Shown piece after piece: positions 41,832 through 51,804 of a stretch of DNA of 64,000 nucleotides (position 1 is its first letter; each line of letters opens with the position of its first letter). Made by a program: the position numbers and the translations under genes. This DNA is from an uncultured Eubacteriales bacterium (GTDB lineage Bacteria; Bacillota; Clostridia; Oscillospirales; Oscillospiraceae). Under the pieces are notes generated by a model, which saw nothing but the letters and a program-made list of their open reading frames with translations, was not told where the DNA came from and ran no database searches. Where the stretch lies: positions 1-64,000 of the forward strand of contig ONGR01000009.1 of NCBI GenBank assembly GCA_900317425.1. The letters are read 5' to 3'.

Positions 41832-43205
41832 ATGCAGCAGAATAAACTGGGCGTCATGCCCATCTCCAAACTGATCTGGAACATGTCGCTGCCCATCATC
41901 GCCTCCATGCTGGTGCAGGCCCTCTATAACATCGTGGACAGCGTGTTCGTGTCCATGGTCAGCGAGCAGTCCCTCACCGCCGTGTCCCTGGCCTTCCCCG
42001 CCCAGCAGCTGATGATCGGCCTGGCCACCGGCACCGCCGTGGGCGTCAACGCCCTGATGGGCCGGGCCCTGGGCGCCGGGGAGCAGGATCGGGCCGACAC
42101 CGTGGCCATCAACGGCGTGTTTCTGGCCTTTGTGGGCTTCGTCATCACCGCCGCCCTGGGTCTCACCCTCAGCGACGTGTTCTTCCACGCCCAGACTCAG
42201 GTGGAGGACATCATCGTTCTGGGCAACAGCTACCTGCGGATCGTCACCGGCGGCTCGTTGGCTGTGTTCGGCCAGGTGATGTTCGAGCGGCTCCTCCAGG
42301 GCACGGGACGCTCCCTCTACTCCATGTATACCCAGGGTCTGGGCGCCATCGTCAACGTGATCCTGGACCCGGTGTTCATCTTCGTGTTCAAGATGGGTGT
42401 GGCCGGCGCCGCCGTGGCCACTATCATCGGCCAATGCTGCGGCTGCGTGCTGGCCATCTACTTCAACCTCACCAAGAACCACGATATCCACCTGAAATTC
42501 CGGGGCTTCCGCCCCAACTGGCGCATCATCGGCAGCATCTACGGCATCGGCCTGCCCTCCGTCATCATGATGGCGGTGGGCTCGGTGATGACCTTCCTGA
42601 TGAACAAGATCCTCATCACCTACCACACCGCCCACGAGACCGCCGCCACCGCCTTCGGCATCTACTTCAAGATCAACAGCTTCATCTTCATGCCCCTGTT
42701 CGGCATGAACAACGGCGTGGTGCCCATCGTGGCCTATAACTACGGCGCCCGGAACCGCTCCCGGCTCACCGAGACCATCCGCCGCAGCGTCATCTACGCC
42801 TCCTGCATCATGGCGGTGGGCATGACCCTCTTCCTCACGGTGCCCCACCTGCTGCTGAAGATCTTCAGCGCCTCGGACACCCTGCTGGCGGTGGGCACCC
42901 CCTGCCTGCGGATCATCTCCATCAGCTTCTCCTTCGCCGGCGCCTGCATCGCCCTGGGCAGCACCTTCCAGGCCCTGGGCAAGTCCATCTACTCCATGAT
43001 CAACTCCATCGTCCGGCAGCTGCTCTTCCTGATCCCGGCGGCCTACGTGCTGGCCCGGTACGGCGCCACCGTGGGCAACAGCGACCTGGTGTGGTGGTCC
43101 TACCCCATCGCCGAGGTGGCGTCGTTGACCATGACCGTCATCTTCTACCGCCGGATCTACCGGACGTTGATCGCCCCCCTGCCCCTCCACGGCGCGGAGG
43201 AGTGA
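41832..43205 (+). CDS. MATE family multidrug/cation antiporter
   Basis: 457-residue inner-membrane transporter with twelve hydrophobic segments in two similar halves, as in MATE proteins that export drugs or organic cations in exchange for Na+ or H+. It opens with LGVMPISKLIWNMSLPIIASML and has the family-like segment VDSVFVSMVSEQSLTAVSLAFP. The substrate cannot be told. A TAGAAT -10 lies at about 41785. The cloverleaf-like repeat follows 15 bp after the stop. Confidence 0.92.
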   Translation: MQQNKLGVMPISKLIWNMSLPIIASMLVQALYNIVDSVFVSMVSEQSLTAVSLAFPAQQLMIGLATGTAVGVNALMGRALGAGEQDRADTVAINGVFLAFVGFVITAALGLTLSDVFFHAQTQVEDIIVLGNSYLRIVTGGSLAVFGQVMFERLLQGTGRSLYSMYTQGLGAIVNVILDPVFIFVFKMGVAGAAVATIIGQCCGCVLAIYFNLTKNHDIHLKFRGFRPNWRIIGSIYGIGLPSVIMMAVGSVMTFLMNKILITYHTAHETAATAFGIYFKINSFIFMPLFGMNNGVVPIVAYNYGARNRSRLTETIRRSVIYASCIMAVGMTLFLTVPHLLLKIFSASDTLLAVGTPCLRIISISFSFAGACIALGSTFQALGKSIYSMINSIVRQLLFLIPAAYVLARYGATVGNSDLVWWSYPIAEVASLTMTVIFYRRIYRTLIAPLPLHGAEE

Positions 43206-43220
43206 TTATCCGCAAATAGT

Positions 43221-43371
43221 AACGCGCATCCCAAAGTGTATTTCCCGGGTCATTCCGAGACCGGTTCGCAAACCGGTCGCGGGGTTCCGTCTTCCAAAGA
43301 GGAGGACGGATTGCCGCAGCCCCTTGCGGGGCCTCGCAATGACGGATGAATGTCACTTTGGGATGCGCGTT
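43221..43371. mobile_element. MITE-like element with 18-bp terminal inverted repeats
   Basis: Ends AACGCGCATCCCAAAGTG (43221-43238) and its exact complement (43354-43371). Inside, GTCATT...CGAG pairs with CTCG...AATGAC and encloses three hairpins: ACCGGTT/AACCGGT, CCGTCTTCC/GGAGGACGG and GCCCC/GGGGC, a cloverleaf shape. Resembles the widespread GTCATTGCGAG-type intergenic repeats. It has no coding capacity and abuts the truncated carrier gene. Confidence 0.8.
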
Positions 43372-43382
43372 TGTTTCGTTTT

Positions 43383-43979
43383 TTAAAAGGCGCCCAGCAT
43401 CTTGAGAACAGCAGGGGGCAGGCGCAGAGGCGTTACCAGGAACAGCAGTCCCGCCGCCGTCCCCAGGATCAGGGGATTCTTGCCGATGCCCAGCAGGAGA
43501 TGGCCCACGGCGGCGTGCTTCCCCTGAAACACCTCCAGCGTCACTACCGCCAGCACGTTGAAAACCGGCACCACCACCGCCACCAGCAGCACCACCGGGC
43601 CCAGATCCGCACCGCCTACCAGCGAGCCGGCGAGCGGCAGGCCGATCAGCACGAAGTTGCTGCGGTACATGCCCTGGATCTTCACGCCCCGCTTGCGGGG
43701 GTCCTTCTCCGTCAGCAGCACGAAGGCCACGCAGCCGCCGTAGAGTACCGCCACGCTGCACACGGAGAAGACCAGCATCTTCGGCTGCGCGATTTGCGAT
43801 ACGTCGGAGTGATAGATACTGTAAAACATGGTGACGGACATGAAGTAGCGAAAGGCCAGCTTGTTCATCCGGGGCACGTCCTCCCGGCGGATGGCGCCCA
43901 TCCGCTGGGCCAGATAGCCCAGGGCCATCGTCAGGAAGATCGGGACGACGGCCCGGAAGCATACCAGAAAGCTCTCCAT
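43383..43979 (-). pseudogene. 3'-truncated AEC (auxin efflux carrier) family transporter
   Basis: The 198-residue frame gives the first six or so membrane helices of an AEC carrier (MESFLVCFRAVVPIFLTMALGYLA; NKLAFRYFMSVTMFYSIYHSD; RSNFVLIGLPLAGSL; GKNPLILGTAAGLL) and then stops after VLKMLGAF. Family members are about 300 residues, so roughly the last 100 are missing. The stop is 12 bp from the end of the inverted-repeat element. It is likely inactive. It follows glyS by 20 bp on the same strand. Confidence 0.8.
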
Positions 43980-43999
43980 CTATCTTCGTCTGTTCTCCC

Positions 44000-45400
44000 T
44001 CAGAAGGCCAGCTTCTCCCGAAGGTAATCCCGGAGCTGGCTGATGGGCAGGCGCACCTGCTCCATGGAGTCACGCTCACGGACGGTGACGCAGTTGTCGC
44101 CGGCCTTGTCGGCGTCGCCCACGGTGTCGAAGTCCACGGTGACGCAGAAGGGGGTGCCCACCTCGTCCTGGCGGCGGTAGCGCTTGCCGATGGAGCCGGT
44201 CTCGTCGAAGTCCACCATGAACTCCCTGGCCAGATCGTCCCGCAGCTCCAGGGCCCTGTCGCTGAGCTTCTTGCTCAGGGGCAGCACGGCCACCTTGATG
44301 GGGGCCACGGAGGGGTGCAGCCGCAGCACCACCCGGGTGTCGTTCTTGGCCTCGTCCACCACCTCCTCATCGTAGGCCTGGCACAGCAGGGCCAGGACGG
44401 TGCGGTCCAGACCGTAGGTGCTCTCCACGATGTAGGGGATATAGCGCTCGCCCGTAAAGGGATCCAGATAGTCCATCTTCTGGCCGCTGTACTCCTGGTG
44501 GCGGCTCAGATCGAAGTCGGTGCGGTCGTGGGTGCCGTTGATCTCGCCCCAGCCCAGGGTGGGGAACAGGAACTCGATGTCGCAGGCGGCCTTGGCGTAG
44601 TGGGCCAGCTTCTCGTGGTCGTGGAAGCGCAGGTTCTCCGCCGGCAGGCCCAGGTCCTCAAAGAACTTCTTGCCGTACTCCTTGAAATACTCGTAGATCT
44701 CCAGATCGTCGCCGGGCTTGCAGAAGGTCTGGAACTCCATCTGCTCGAACTCGATGGTGCGGAAGGTGAAGTTGCCCGGGGTGATCTCGTTGCGGAAGGC
44801 CTTGCCGATCTGGCCGATGGAGAAGGGCAGCTTGGCACGCATGGTGCGCTGGACGTTCAGATAGTTGACGTACTCGCCCTGGGCGTTCTCCGGCCGCAGG
44901 TAGATGACGCTCTTGGCGTCGTTGGTGACGCCGCGGTAGGTCTGGAACATCAGGTTGAACTCCCGGATGTCGGTGAAGTTGTGCTTGCCGCAGTGGGGGC
45001 AGGGGATGGAGTGGGCCTTGATGTAGGCGAACATCTCCTCCTTGGTCATGCCGTCGGCGTGGGCCTCGGGGTCGAACTCGTCGATGAGATTGTCGGCCCG
45101 GAAGCGCATCTTGCACTCCTTGCAGTCCAGCAGGGGGTCGGCGAAGCTGGCCACGTGGCCGCTGGCCTCCCAGACCCGGGGATTCATCAGGATATCGGCG
45201 TCCACCTCATAGCTGTTGCGGCGCTCCTGGATGAAGCGGCGGCGCCAGGCGTCCTTCACGTTGTTCTTCAGCCGGGCGCCCAGAGGGCCGTAGTCCCAGG
45301 TGTTGGCCAGGCCGCCGTAGATCTCGCTGCCGGCGAAGATGAAGCCGCGATTCTTGCACAGGGCCACGATTTTTTCCATGGTTTTTTCCGTGTTCTGCAT
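44000..45400 (-). CDS. glyS: Glycyl-tRNA synthetase, single-chain form
   Basis: 466-residue homodimeric class II GlyRS, the type found in many Gram-positives, archaea and eukaryotes (not the alpha2beta2 form). Motif 1 region near FAGSEIYGGLANTWDYGPLG, zinc-binding CKEC and CPHC (about 93-96, 134-137), motif 2 GQIGKAFRNEI, motif 3 STYGLDRTVLALL and a C-terminal anticodon-binding domain. RBS AAGGAGAG precedes ATG 45400. Transcribed through a T-box leader. Confidence 0.96.
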   Translation of the reverse strand: MQNTEKTMEKIVALCKNRGFIFAGSEIYGGLANTWDYGPLGARLKNNVKDAWRRRFIQERRNSYEVDADILMNPRVWEASGHVASFADPLLDCKECKMRFRADNLIDEFDPEAHADGMTKEEMFAYIKAHSIPCPHCGKHNFTDIREFNLMFQTYRGVTNDAKSVIYLRPENAQGEYVNYLNVQRTMRAKLPFSIGQIGKAFRNEITPGNFTFRTIEFEQMEFQTFCKPGDDLEIYEYFKEYGKKFFEDLGLPAENLRFHDHEKLAHYAKAACDIEFLFPTLGWGEINGTHDRTDFDLSRHQEYSGQKMDYLDPFTGERYIPYIVESTYGLDRTVLALLCQAYDEEVVDEAKNDTRVVLRLHPSVAPIKVAVLPLSKKLSDRALELRDDLAREFMVDFDETGSIGKRYRRQDEVGTPFCVTVDFDTVGDADKAGDNCVTVRERDSMEQVRLPISQLRDYLREKLAF

Positions 45401-45440
45401 GGTGTTCTCTCCTTATCTGAAAATAATATGGGCATAAATA

Positions 45441-45606
45441 AAAAACACCCTGAGCCTTTCAAAGCTCAGGGCGAATCAAAACGATCCGTGGTTCCACCTG
45501 AATTCGGATGATCAACATCCACACTCAAAGCCGGTAACGGGGCTCATTCGGCGGGGCATTTCCTCCCCGCGGCTCCGGGACGCCGCTCCCCTCATCGCCT
45601 TTCGAC
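45441..45606 (-). promoter_or_regulatory. T-box riboswitch upstream of glyS (short glyQS type)
   Basis: On the minus strand AGGTGGAACCACGG (45499-45486) is the T-box core, followed by the terminator stem CGCCCTGAGC / GCTCAGGGTG (45474-45447) and TTTTTT. About 165 nt in total, so there is room for Stem I and the antiterminator but not for Stem II and pseudoknot, as in known glycine T-boxes. Confidence 0.9.
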
Positions 45607-45612
45607 CCTGCA

Positions 45613-45641
45613 AGAATATCATGTTTCCCCCGCCGCGTCAA
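45613..45641 (-). promoter_or_regulatory. Promoter of T-box-glyS
   Basis: Minus strand: TTGACG (45641-45636), 17-bp spacer, TATTCT (45618-45613). Confidence 0.8.
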
Positions 45642-45660
45642 GGGGAAAAGTGCTCGAAAG

Positions 45661-45692
45661 AAGGAAAAAGGACACCCTTTCGGGTGTCCTTC
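45661..45692 (-). terminator. Terminator of rpsT
   Basis: AAGGACACCC / GGGTGTCCTT with a 4-nt loop; on the minus strand it is followed by TTTTTCC. Confidence 0.85.
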
Positions 45693-45704
45693 TGTTTGGT
45701 TCAA

Positions 45705-45968
45705 TCAGCCAATCTGGTTGAGCTTCAGCGTCAGCGCGCTCTTCTTGTGAGCGGCGTTGTTCTTGTGCATCAGACCCTTGGCAGCGGCCTTGTCGATCGC
45801 CTTCACTGCAACCTTGTAAGTGCCCTCGGCCTCGGTGCGATTGCCTTCAACGGCAGCAGCCTCGAACTTCTTGATAGCAGTCTTCAGAGCGGACTTATTG
45901 GCCTTGTTGCGGGCATTGCGAGCCTCTGCCACCAGAACGCGCTTCTTAGCAGACTTGATATTCGGCAA
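45705..45968 (-). CDS. rpsT: 30S ribosomal protein S20
   Basis: 87-residue three-helix protein that binds the 5' domain and helix 44 of 16S rRNA. Highly basic; it begins PNIKSAKKRV and ends with the helix HKKSALTLKLNQIG. The start codon is TTG at 45968, led by GGGGAGGTG; S20 is known for non-ATG starts that allow autogenous control of translation, so regulation by S20 itself is likely. In-frame codons to 46061 run through the promoter. Confidence 0.96.
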   Translation of the reverse strand: MPNIKSAKKRVLVAEARNARNKANKSALKTAIKKFEAAAVEGNRTEAEGTYKVAVKAIDKAAAKGLMHKNNAAHKKSALTLKLNQIG

Positions 45969-46032
45969 ACCAAACACCTCCCCGATATCAAAATAGTCCG
46001 TGTCAGTTAGAAAAACTTCCACGCAGGATGAT

Positions 46033-46061
46033 ATTTTAGCATCTTCACGCAGAAATTGCAA
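46033..46061 (-). promoter_or_regulatory. Promoter of rpsT
   Basis: Minus strand: TTGCAA (46061-46056), 17-bp spacer, TAAAAT (46038-46033). Confidence 0.8.
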
Positions 46062-46152
46062 GCACTTTTTTGATTTTTGCCATACTTTTTTGCATCATTC
46101 CAAGTCTTGCGGTTTTCCGGGACCCGGCCACTACATTTTGTGGCAGAGGTCC

Positions 46153-46935
46153 TCACTTTTTGTCGGGATTGTAGAAATCCGTCTCATCCTCGATGACCAT
46201 GGGCAGGCCGTTCTGGTACACCGGCAGGGTCTGGAACTTGAAGCGGCTGGTGCGGTGCTTGCGGTCGATCTGCTCCTTGACGGCGGGATCCACCACGCCC
46301 CGGCGGATATACTCGTTGACGGCGTGATAGGTGAAGCCCAGGTTGTCCTCGTCGGTGAGGCCGGTGAGGCCGTCGGACGGCGGCTTGATGAGGAACTTCT
46401 CCGGCAGGCCCAGCACCCGGCCCATGGCGATGACCTCCTCGGTGGTATACATGCCCAGGGGCGAGAAGGCGCCGGCGCTGTCGCCGTAGATGGTGCAGTA
46501 GCCCACCCAGTCCTCGCTGAGGTTGGAGGTGTTGATGACGATGCCGCCGGGCAGCGTTTGGGCCACGGCGTACAGCGTGGCCATGCGGATGCGGGAGGGC
46601 AGGTTCACCACCGTCTGGCGGCTGGGCTCCAGCCCCACGCCCTTCATCTCCTCCAGCACGCCCTGGACGGCGTTGTGGATGTTGATGGTGCAGTGGGGAA
46701 TATCCAGCTCCGCCACCAGATCCTGGCTGTAGTCGATATCCGGCTGGACGCCGTCGGGCATCAGCACGCCGTAGACGTTCTCCCTGCCATAGGCCGCCAC
46801 GGACAGGGCCGCCACCACGGAGCTGTCCTTGCCGCCGGAGATGCCGATGACCGCCGTCCTGCCGCCGCAGGCGCGCATCCGCTCATCCATCCACTCCAGC
46901 AGACCTGCCAGCTGTTTCTGCGCGTTGAATTCCAT
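46153..46935 (-). CDS. nadE: NH3-dependent NAD+ synthetase
   Basis: 260-residue enzyme of the last step of NAD+ synthesis: it adenylates deamido-NAD and amidates it with ammonia. PP-loop SGGKDSS (about 34-40), the substrate-binding TSNLSEDWVGYCTIYGD and PSDGLTGLTDEDNLG segments. No glutaminase domain, hence the ammonia-dependent form. ATG 46935 follows GGGGAGG; a longer frame to 47193 would translate the R2 repeat and is rejected. Confidence 0.93.
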   Translation of the reverse strand: MEFNAQKQLAGLLEWMDERMRACGGRTAVIGISGGKDSSVVAALSVAAYGRENVYGVLMPDGVQPDIDYSQDLVAELDIPHCTINIHNAVQGVLEEMKGVGLEPSRQTVVNLPSRIRMATLYAVAQTLPGGIVINTSNLSEDWVGYCTIYGDSAGAFSPLGMYTTEEVIAMGRVLGLPEKFLIKPPSDGLTGLTDEDNLGFTYHAVNEYIRRGVVDPAVKEQIDRKHRTSRFKFQTLPVYQNGLPMVIEDETDFYNPDKK

Positions 46936-47012
46936 AATCGTTCCTCCCCATCGTGTTCTTTGGCTTATTGTACCCCGGCGGGGGGAATTTTGCAAGAACA
47001 AGAAAAGCGCCG

Positions 47013-47054
47013 CGTGCAAACCAAGAAAAGCGCCCTGCGAATGCAGGGCGCTTT
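47013..47054 (-). repeat. Direct repeat copy of rnhA terminator (distal)
   Basis: 42 bp identical to 47187-47228, holding the stem AAAGCGCCCTGC / GCAGGGCGCTTT. A partial third copy of CAAGAAAAGCGCC lies just to the left at about 46999-47011. Confidence 0.92.
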
Positions 47055-47186
47055 TGCCCCGCTGCGGGGCAAAAGCGCAAATGCAGAAAAACGTTTCTGC
47101 ATTTGCATCTATAAAACGTGAAGAGGGGACTCCCATCCCCTCTTCACAATCTCCCCATGCTCTGTGCGAGCTTTCCGTTCTGCTGT
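47055..47186 (-). mobile_element. Structured repeat R2, copy 2, between terminator duplicates
   Basis: 132 bp. Variable hairpin GCCCCGC / GCGGGGC (with AAAA), variable hairpin GCAAATGCAGAAA / TTTCTGCATTTGC, then the conserved 50-bp block 47110-47159 shared with R2 copy 1 and containing GTGAAGAGGGGA / TCCCCTCTTCAC. Flanked exactly by the 42-bp direct repeat. No gene; 46936-47351 otherwise holds only terminators. Confidence 0.85.
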
Positions 47187-47228
47187 CGTGCAAACCAAGA
47201 AAAGCGCCCTGCGAATGCAGGGCGCTTT
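47187..47228 (-). repeat. Direct repeat copy: rnhA-proximal terminator
   Basis: Identical to 47013-47054. On the minus strand the hairpin is followed by CTTTTCTTGG, so it can end rnhA transcription. Confidence 0.92.
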
Positions 47229-47351
47229 CCTCGTGTGTTTGTTAGGAGAGAGAGAGAAAATCACATAAAGGAAATATATCCTTGGTACGCTATTATCATA
47301 TCCGGGAAAAATGACCGAATCATGAAAATCAGGTGAACAATTTGTGAACTC

Positions 47352-47786
47352 TCAGAATTTTTTGCTCTCCATCACCGCCATCTCGTCGCAGCGGTTGTTC
47401 TTTTCGTTCTCGGCGTGGCCCTTGACCCAGTGGTAATGGAGCTGATGCCGCTCGATCAACGGCAGCAGCCGTTCCCAGAGATCCACGTTCAGGGCCGGCT
47501 TCTTGTCGGACTTTTTCCAGCCCCGGCTCCGCCAGCCGTAGACCCACCGCTTTTCCAGCGCGTCGATGACGTACTTGGAGTCGGAGTACAGCTCCACGGC
47601 GCAGGGCTCCTTCAGCGCTGACAGGGCCTCGATGACGGCGGTGAGCTCCATGCGGTTGTTGGTGGTCTCCGCCGCGCCGCCGGAGATCTCCTTCTCCACG
47701 CCATTGTAGGAGAGGATGGCGCCCCACCCTCCCGGGCCGGGATTGCCGCTGCAGGCGCCGTCGGTGTAGATTGTGACTGTTTTCAT
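47352..47786 (-). CDS. rnhA: Ribonuclease HI
   Basis: 144-residue enzyme that cuts the RNA strand of RNA-DNA hybrids, e.g. R-loops and primers. Catalytic acidic residues are seen in [12 protein letters not shown] (Asp8), [11 protein letters not shown] (Glu), YSDSKYV (Asp) and NNRCDEMA (Asp), with the basic handle region [25 protein letters not shown] precedes ATG 47786. Its terminator region has been duplicated by the R2 insertion. Confidence 0.94.
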   Translation of the reverse strand: MKTVTIYTDGACSGNPGPGGWGAILSYNGVEKEISGGAAETTNNRMELTAVIEALSALKEPCAVELYSDSKYVIDALEKRWVYGWRSRGWKKSDKKPALNVDLWERLLPLIERHQLHYHWVKGHAENEKNNRCDEMAVMESKKF

Positions 47787-47805
47787 AGTTCCTCCTGGGA
47801 GAATT

Positions 47806-48258
47806 CCGTGCCCCCGGGCACGGGTTACTTTGCCAACAGCGGCAAAGTAACCAAAGCGCCGCCCAAACCTACGGTTTTGGGATTTCCCTCGCGCGCTATG
47901 GCCGCATGTCATTGGCACCTTGTACCGCACGATCACGGAAGTGCTGATGTGTTCGATACAAATATGATTCCGTTCCGTCCTCTTTTCGCTATCGCTGATG
48001 CTGCGCTCTGCTCAAAACGGTAGAAGCTAATGCTTCTACATTTCAGAGTCGAGCGCAGCGGATGAGCGAGCCAAGAAGTAGGGGCGATACAACATTTCGG
48101 GCTGTTTGCTGCTATTCCGTTACGCGTGGTGGATGGTACTACAACCGCCACGGTGCGGGGCGCGCAGGAAGGTCTTGGAAACAACGTTTCCAAGCAGTCC
48201 TTTTGGTGACTTTTGGGACTGTGGCCAAAAGTCACTCGTGTCCGCAGACACGAAATAT
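47806..48258. mobile_element. About 450-bp non-coding element R4 with structured inverted ends
   Basis: No gene between 47787 and 48262. Left end: hairpin CGTGCCC/GGGCACG then GGTTACTTTGCC / GGCAAAGTAACC. Right end, read inward on the other strand: CGTGTCTGCGGACACG then GTGACTTTTGG / CCAAAAGTCAC. The same two-hairpin design ends both sides although base sequence differs. Internal hairpins include GTAGAAGC / GCTTCTAC and GGAAAC / GTTTCC. Confidence 0.65.
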
Positions 48259-48262
48259 CTTC

Positions 48263-48937
48263 TCACTCCACCGCTACAACGGTCAGCACCCCATCCGCCA
48301 CGGTGAATTTCACGTTCCGGCCGGCAAAGGTCAGGCCGTAGACCCTCTCCGGATCGTCCTGGTACCGGGGCCGGGGATCGTTTTCCAGCACCCCCAGCAG
48401 CCCCTCCCGCTGCTCGGACGGGATCTTCTCCAGCAGCTCCGGGGAGATCTCCACCGCCAGCAGCTTCATCTCCGTGCCATCCGTAAAGCCGCCGGTGGCG
48501 TCGGGATGGCTGTCGGTATAGGGCAGGTAGGGCTTGATGTCAAAAATGGGTGTGCCGTCCATCAGATCGGCGCCGGAGACATGGAGCACGGGCCCCAGCT
48601 CCGGATCGAGCTCCACACTGTCCAGCCGGACGCTGCTCAGACCGATGGCGTTGGGCCGGAAGGGGGATCGTGTGGCGAACACGCCCATCCGGGCGTTGCC
48701 GCCCAGACGGGGCGGGCGCACCGTGGGGGACCAGGTGTCCCGCACGGCCCGGGAGAACTGCCAGATGAGCCAGATATGGCTGAAATCCGACAGGCCCCGC
48801 ACGGCGTCGGCATTGCGGTAGGCCGGCTCAAAAACCACCTTGGCGCGGACCTCCCCCACCACCCCGCTCTGGCGGGGCACGCCGAACTTCTCGGCAAAGG
48901 GGGAACGGATCCGGGCGATGATGTCCATCTGCTCCAT
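48263..48937 (-). CDS. trmO: tRNA (N6-threonylcarbamoyladenosine37-N6)-methyltransferase TrmO
   Basis: 224-residue TsaA/TrmO family SAM-dependent enzyme that methylates t6A37 in ANN-decoding tRNAs. Family sequence: FGVPRQSG (about 18-25), FSHIWLIWQFS, RLGGNARMGVFATRSPFRPNAIGLSSV and DIKPYLPYTD. The C-terminal extension (about 150-224) is the usual second domain. It starts 1 nt after the stop of the small membrane protein gene and is probably coupled to it. Confidence 0.92.
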   Translation of the reverse strand: MEQMDIIARIRSPFAEKFGVPRQSGVVGEVRAKVVFEPAYRNADAVRGLSDFSHIWLIWQFSRAVRDTWSPTVRPPRLGGNARMGVFATRSPFRPNAIGLSSVRLDSVELDPELGPVLHVSGADLMDGTPIFDIKPYLPYTDSHPDATGGFTDGTEMKLLAVEISPELLEKIPSEQREGLLGVLENDPRPRYQDDPERVYGLTFAGRNVKFTVADGVLTVVAVE

Positions 48938-48938
48938 G

Positions 48939-49277
48939 TCAGCGGGTCTTGCGGCCGGTGTCGGTGAGGTGGGCCCTGATATCCTTGGGCAGCATCAGGT
49001 AGCGGATGATCTGGCCCACGATGACCAGCAGGAAGTAGATCACCACCGCCCACACATTCTGATACCGGGAGGTCAGCAGGAACATGACGATCAGGGCCAG
49101 CAGCAGCACGTAGTTGATCCGGGCGCTCTGCTGCTCGATGGCCTGCAGCTCGTCGCTCTTGCGGTAGATATGCTTGTTATAGGTAAATTCCGTGGTGGCA
49201 GCGGCGTTGTGGTACAGCACCTTGAAAAAATACTGCCAGCGCGTCAGCGGCGCAACGGTCTCTTTCTTTTTGCTCAT
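48939..49277 (-). CDS. Small two-helix membrane protein, unknown
   Basis: 112 residues: a charged N-terminus (MSKKKE), an amphipathic stretch (about 12-50, RKSDELQAIEQQ) and two adjacent transmembrane helices (about 54-70 and 75-93) with a basic C-terminus. No family recognised. It lies 19 bp after gyrA and directly before trmO on the same strand. RBS AAGGAAAGGG is somewhat distant from ATG 49277. Confidence 0.65.
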   Translation of the reverse strand: MSKKKETVAPLTRWQYFFKVLYHNAAATTEFTYNKHIYRKSDELQAIEQQSARINYVLLLALIVMFLLTSRYQNVWAVVIYFLLVIVGQIIRYLMLPKDIRAHLTDTGRKTR

Positions 49278-49296
49278 GGTCGCTCACGCCCTTTCC

Positions 49297-51792
<2,496 letters not shown>

Positions 51793-51804
51793 CTCGGCAC
51801 CTCC

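Noticed and set aside
46936-47193. N-terminal extension of nadE
   Set aside because: It would translate the R2 repeat and the terminators; ATG 46935 has a strong ribosome site.
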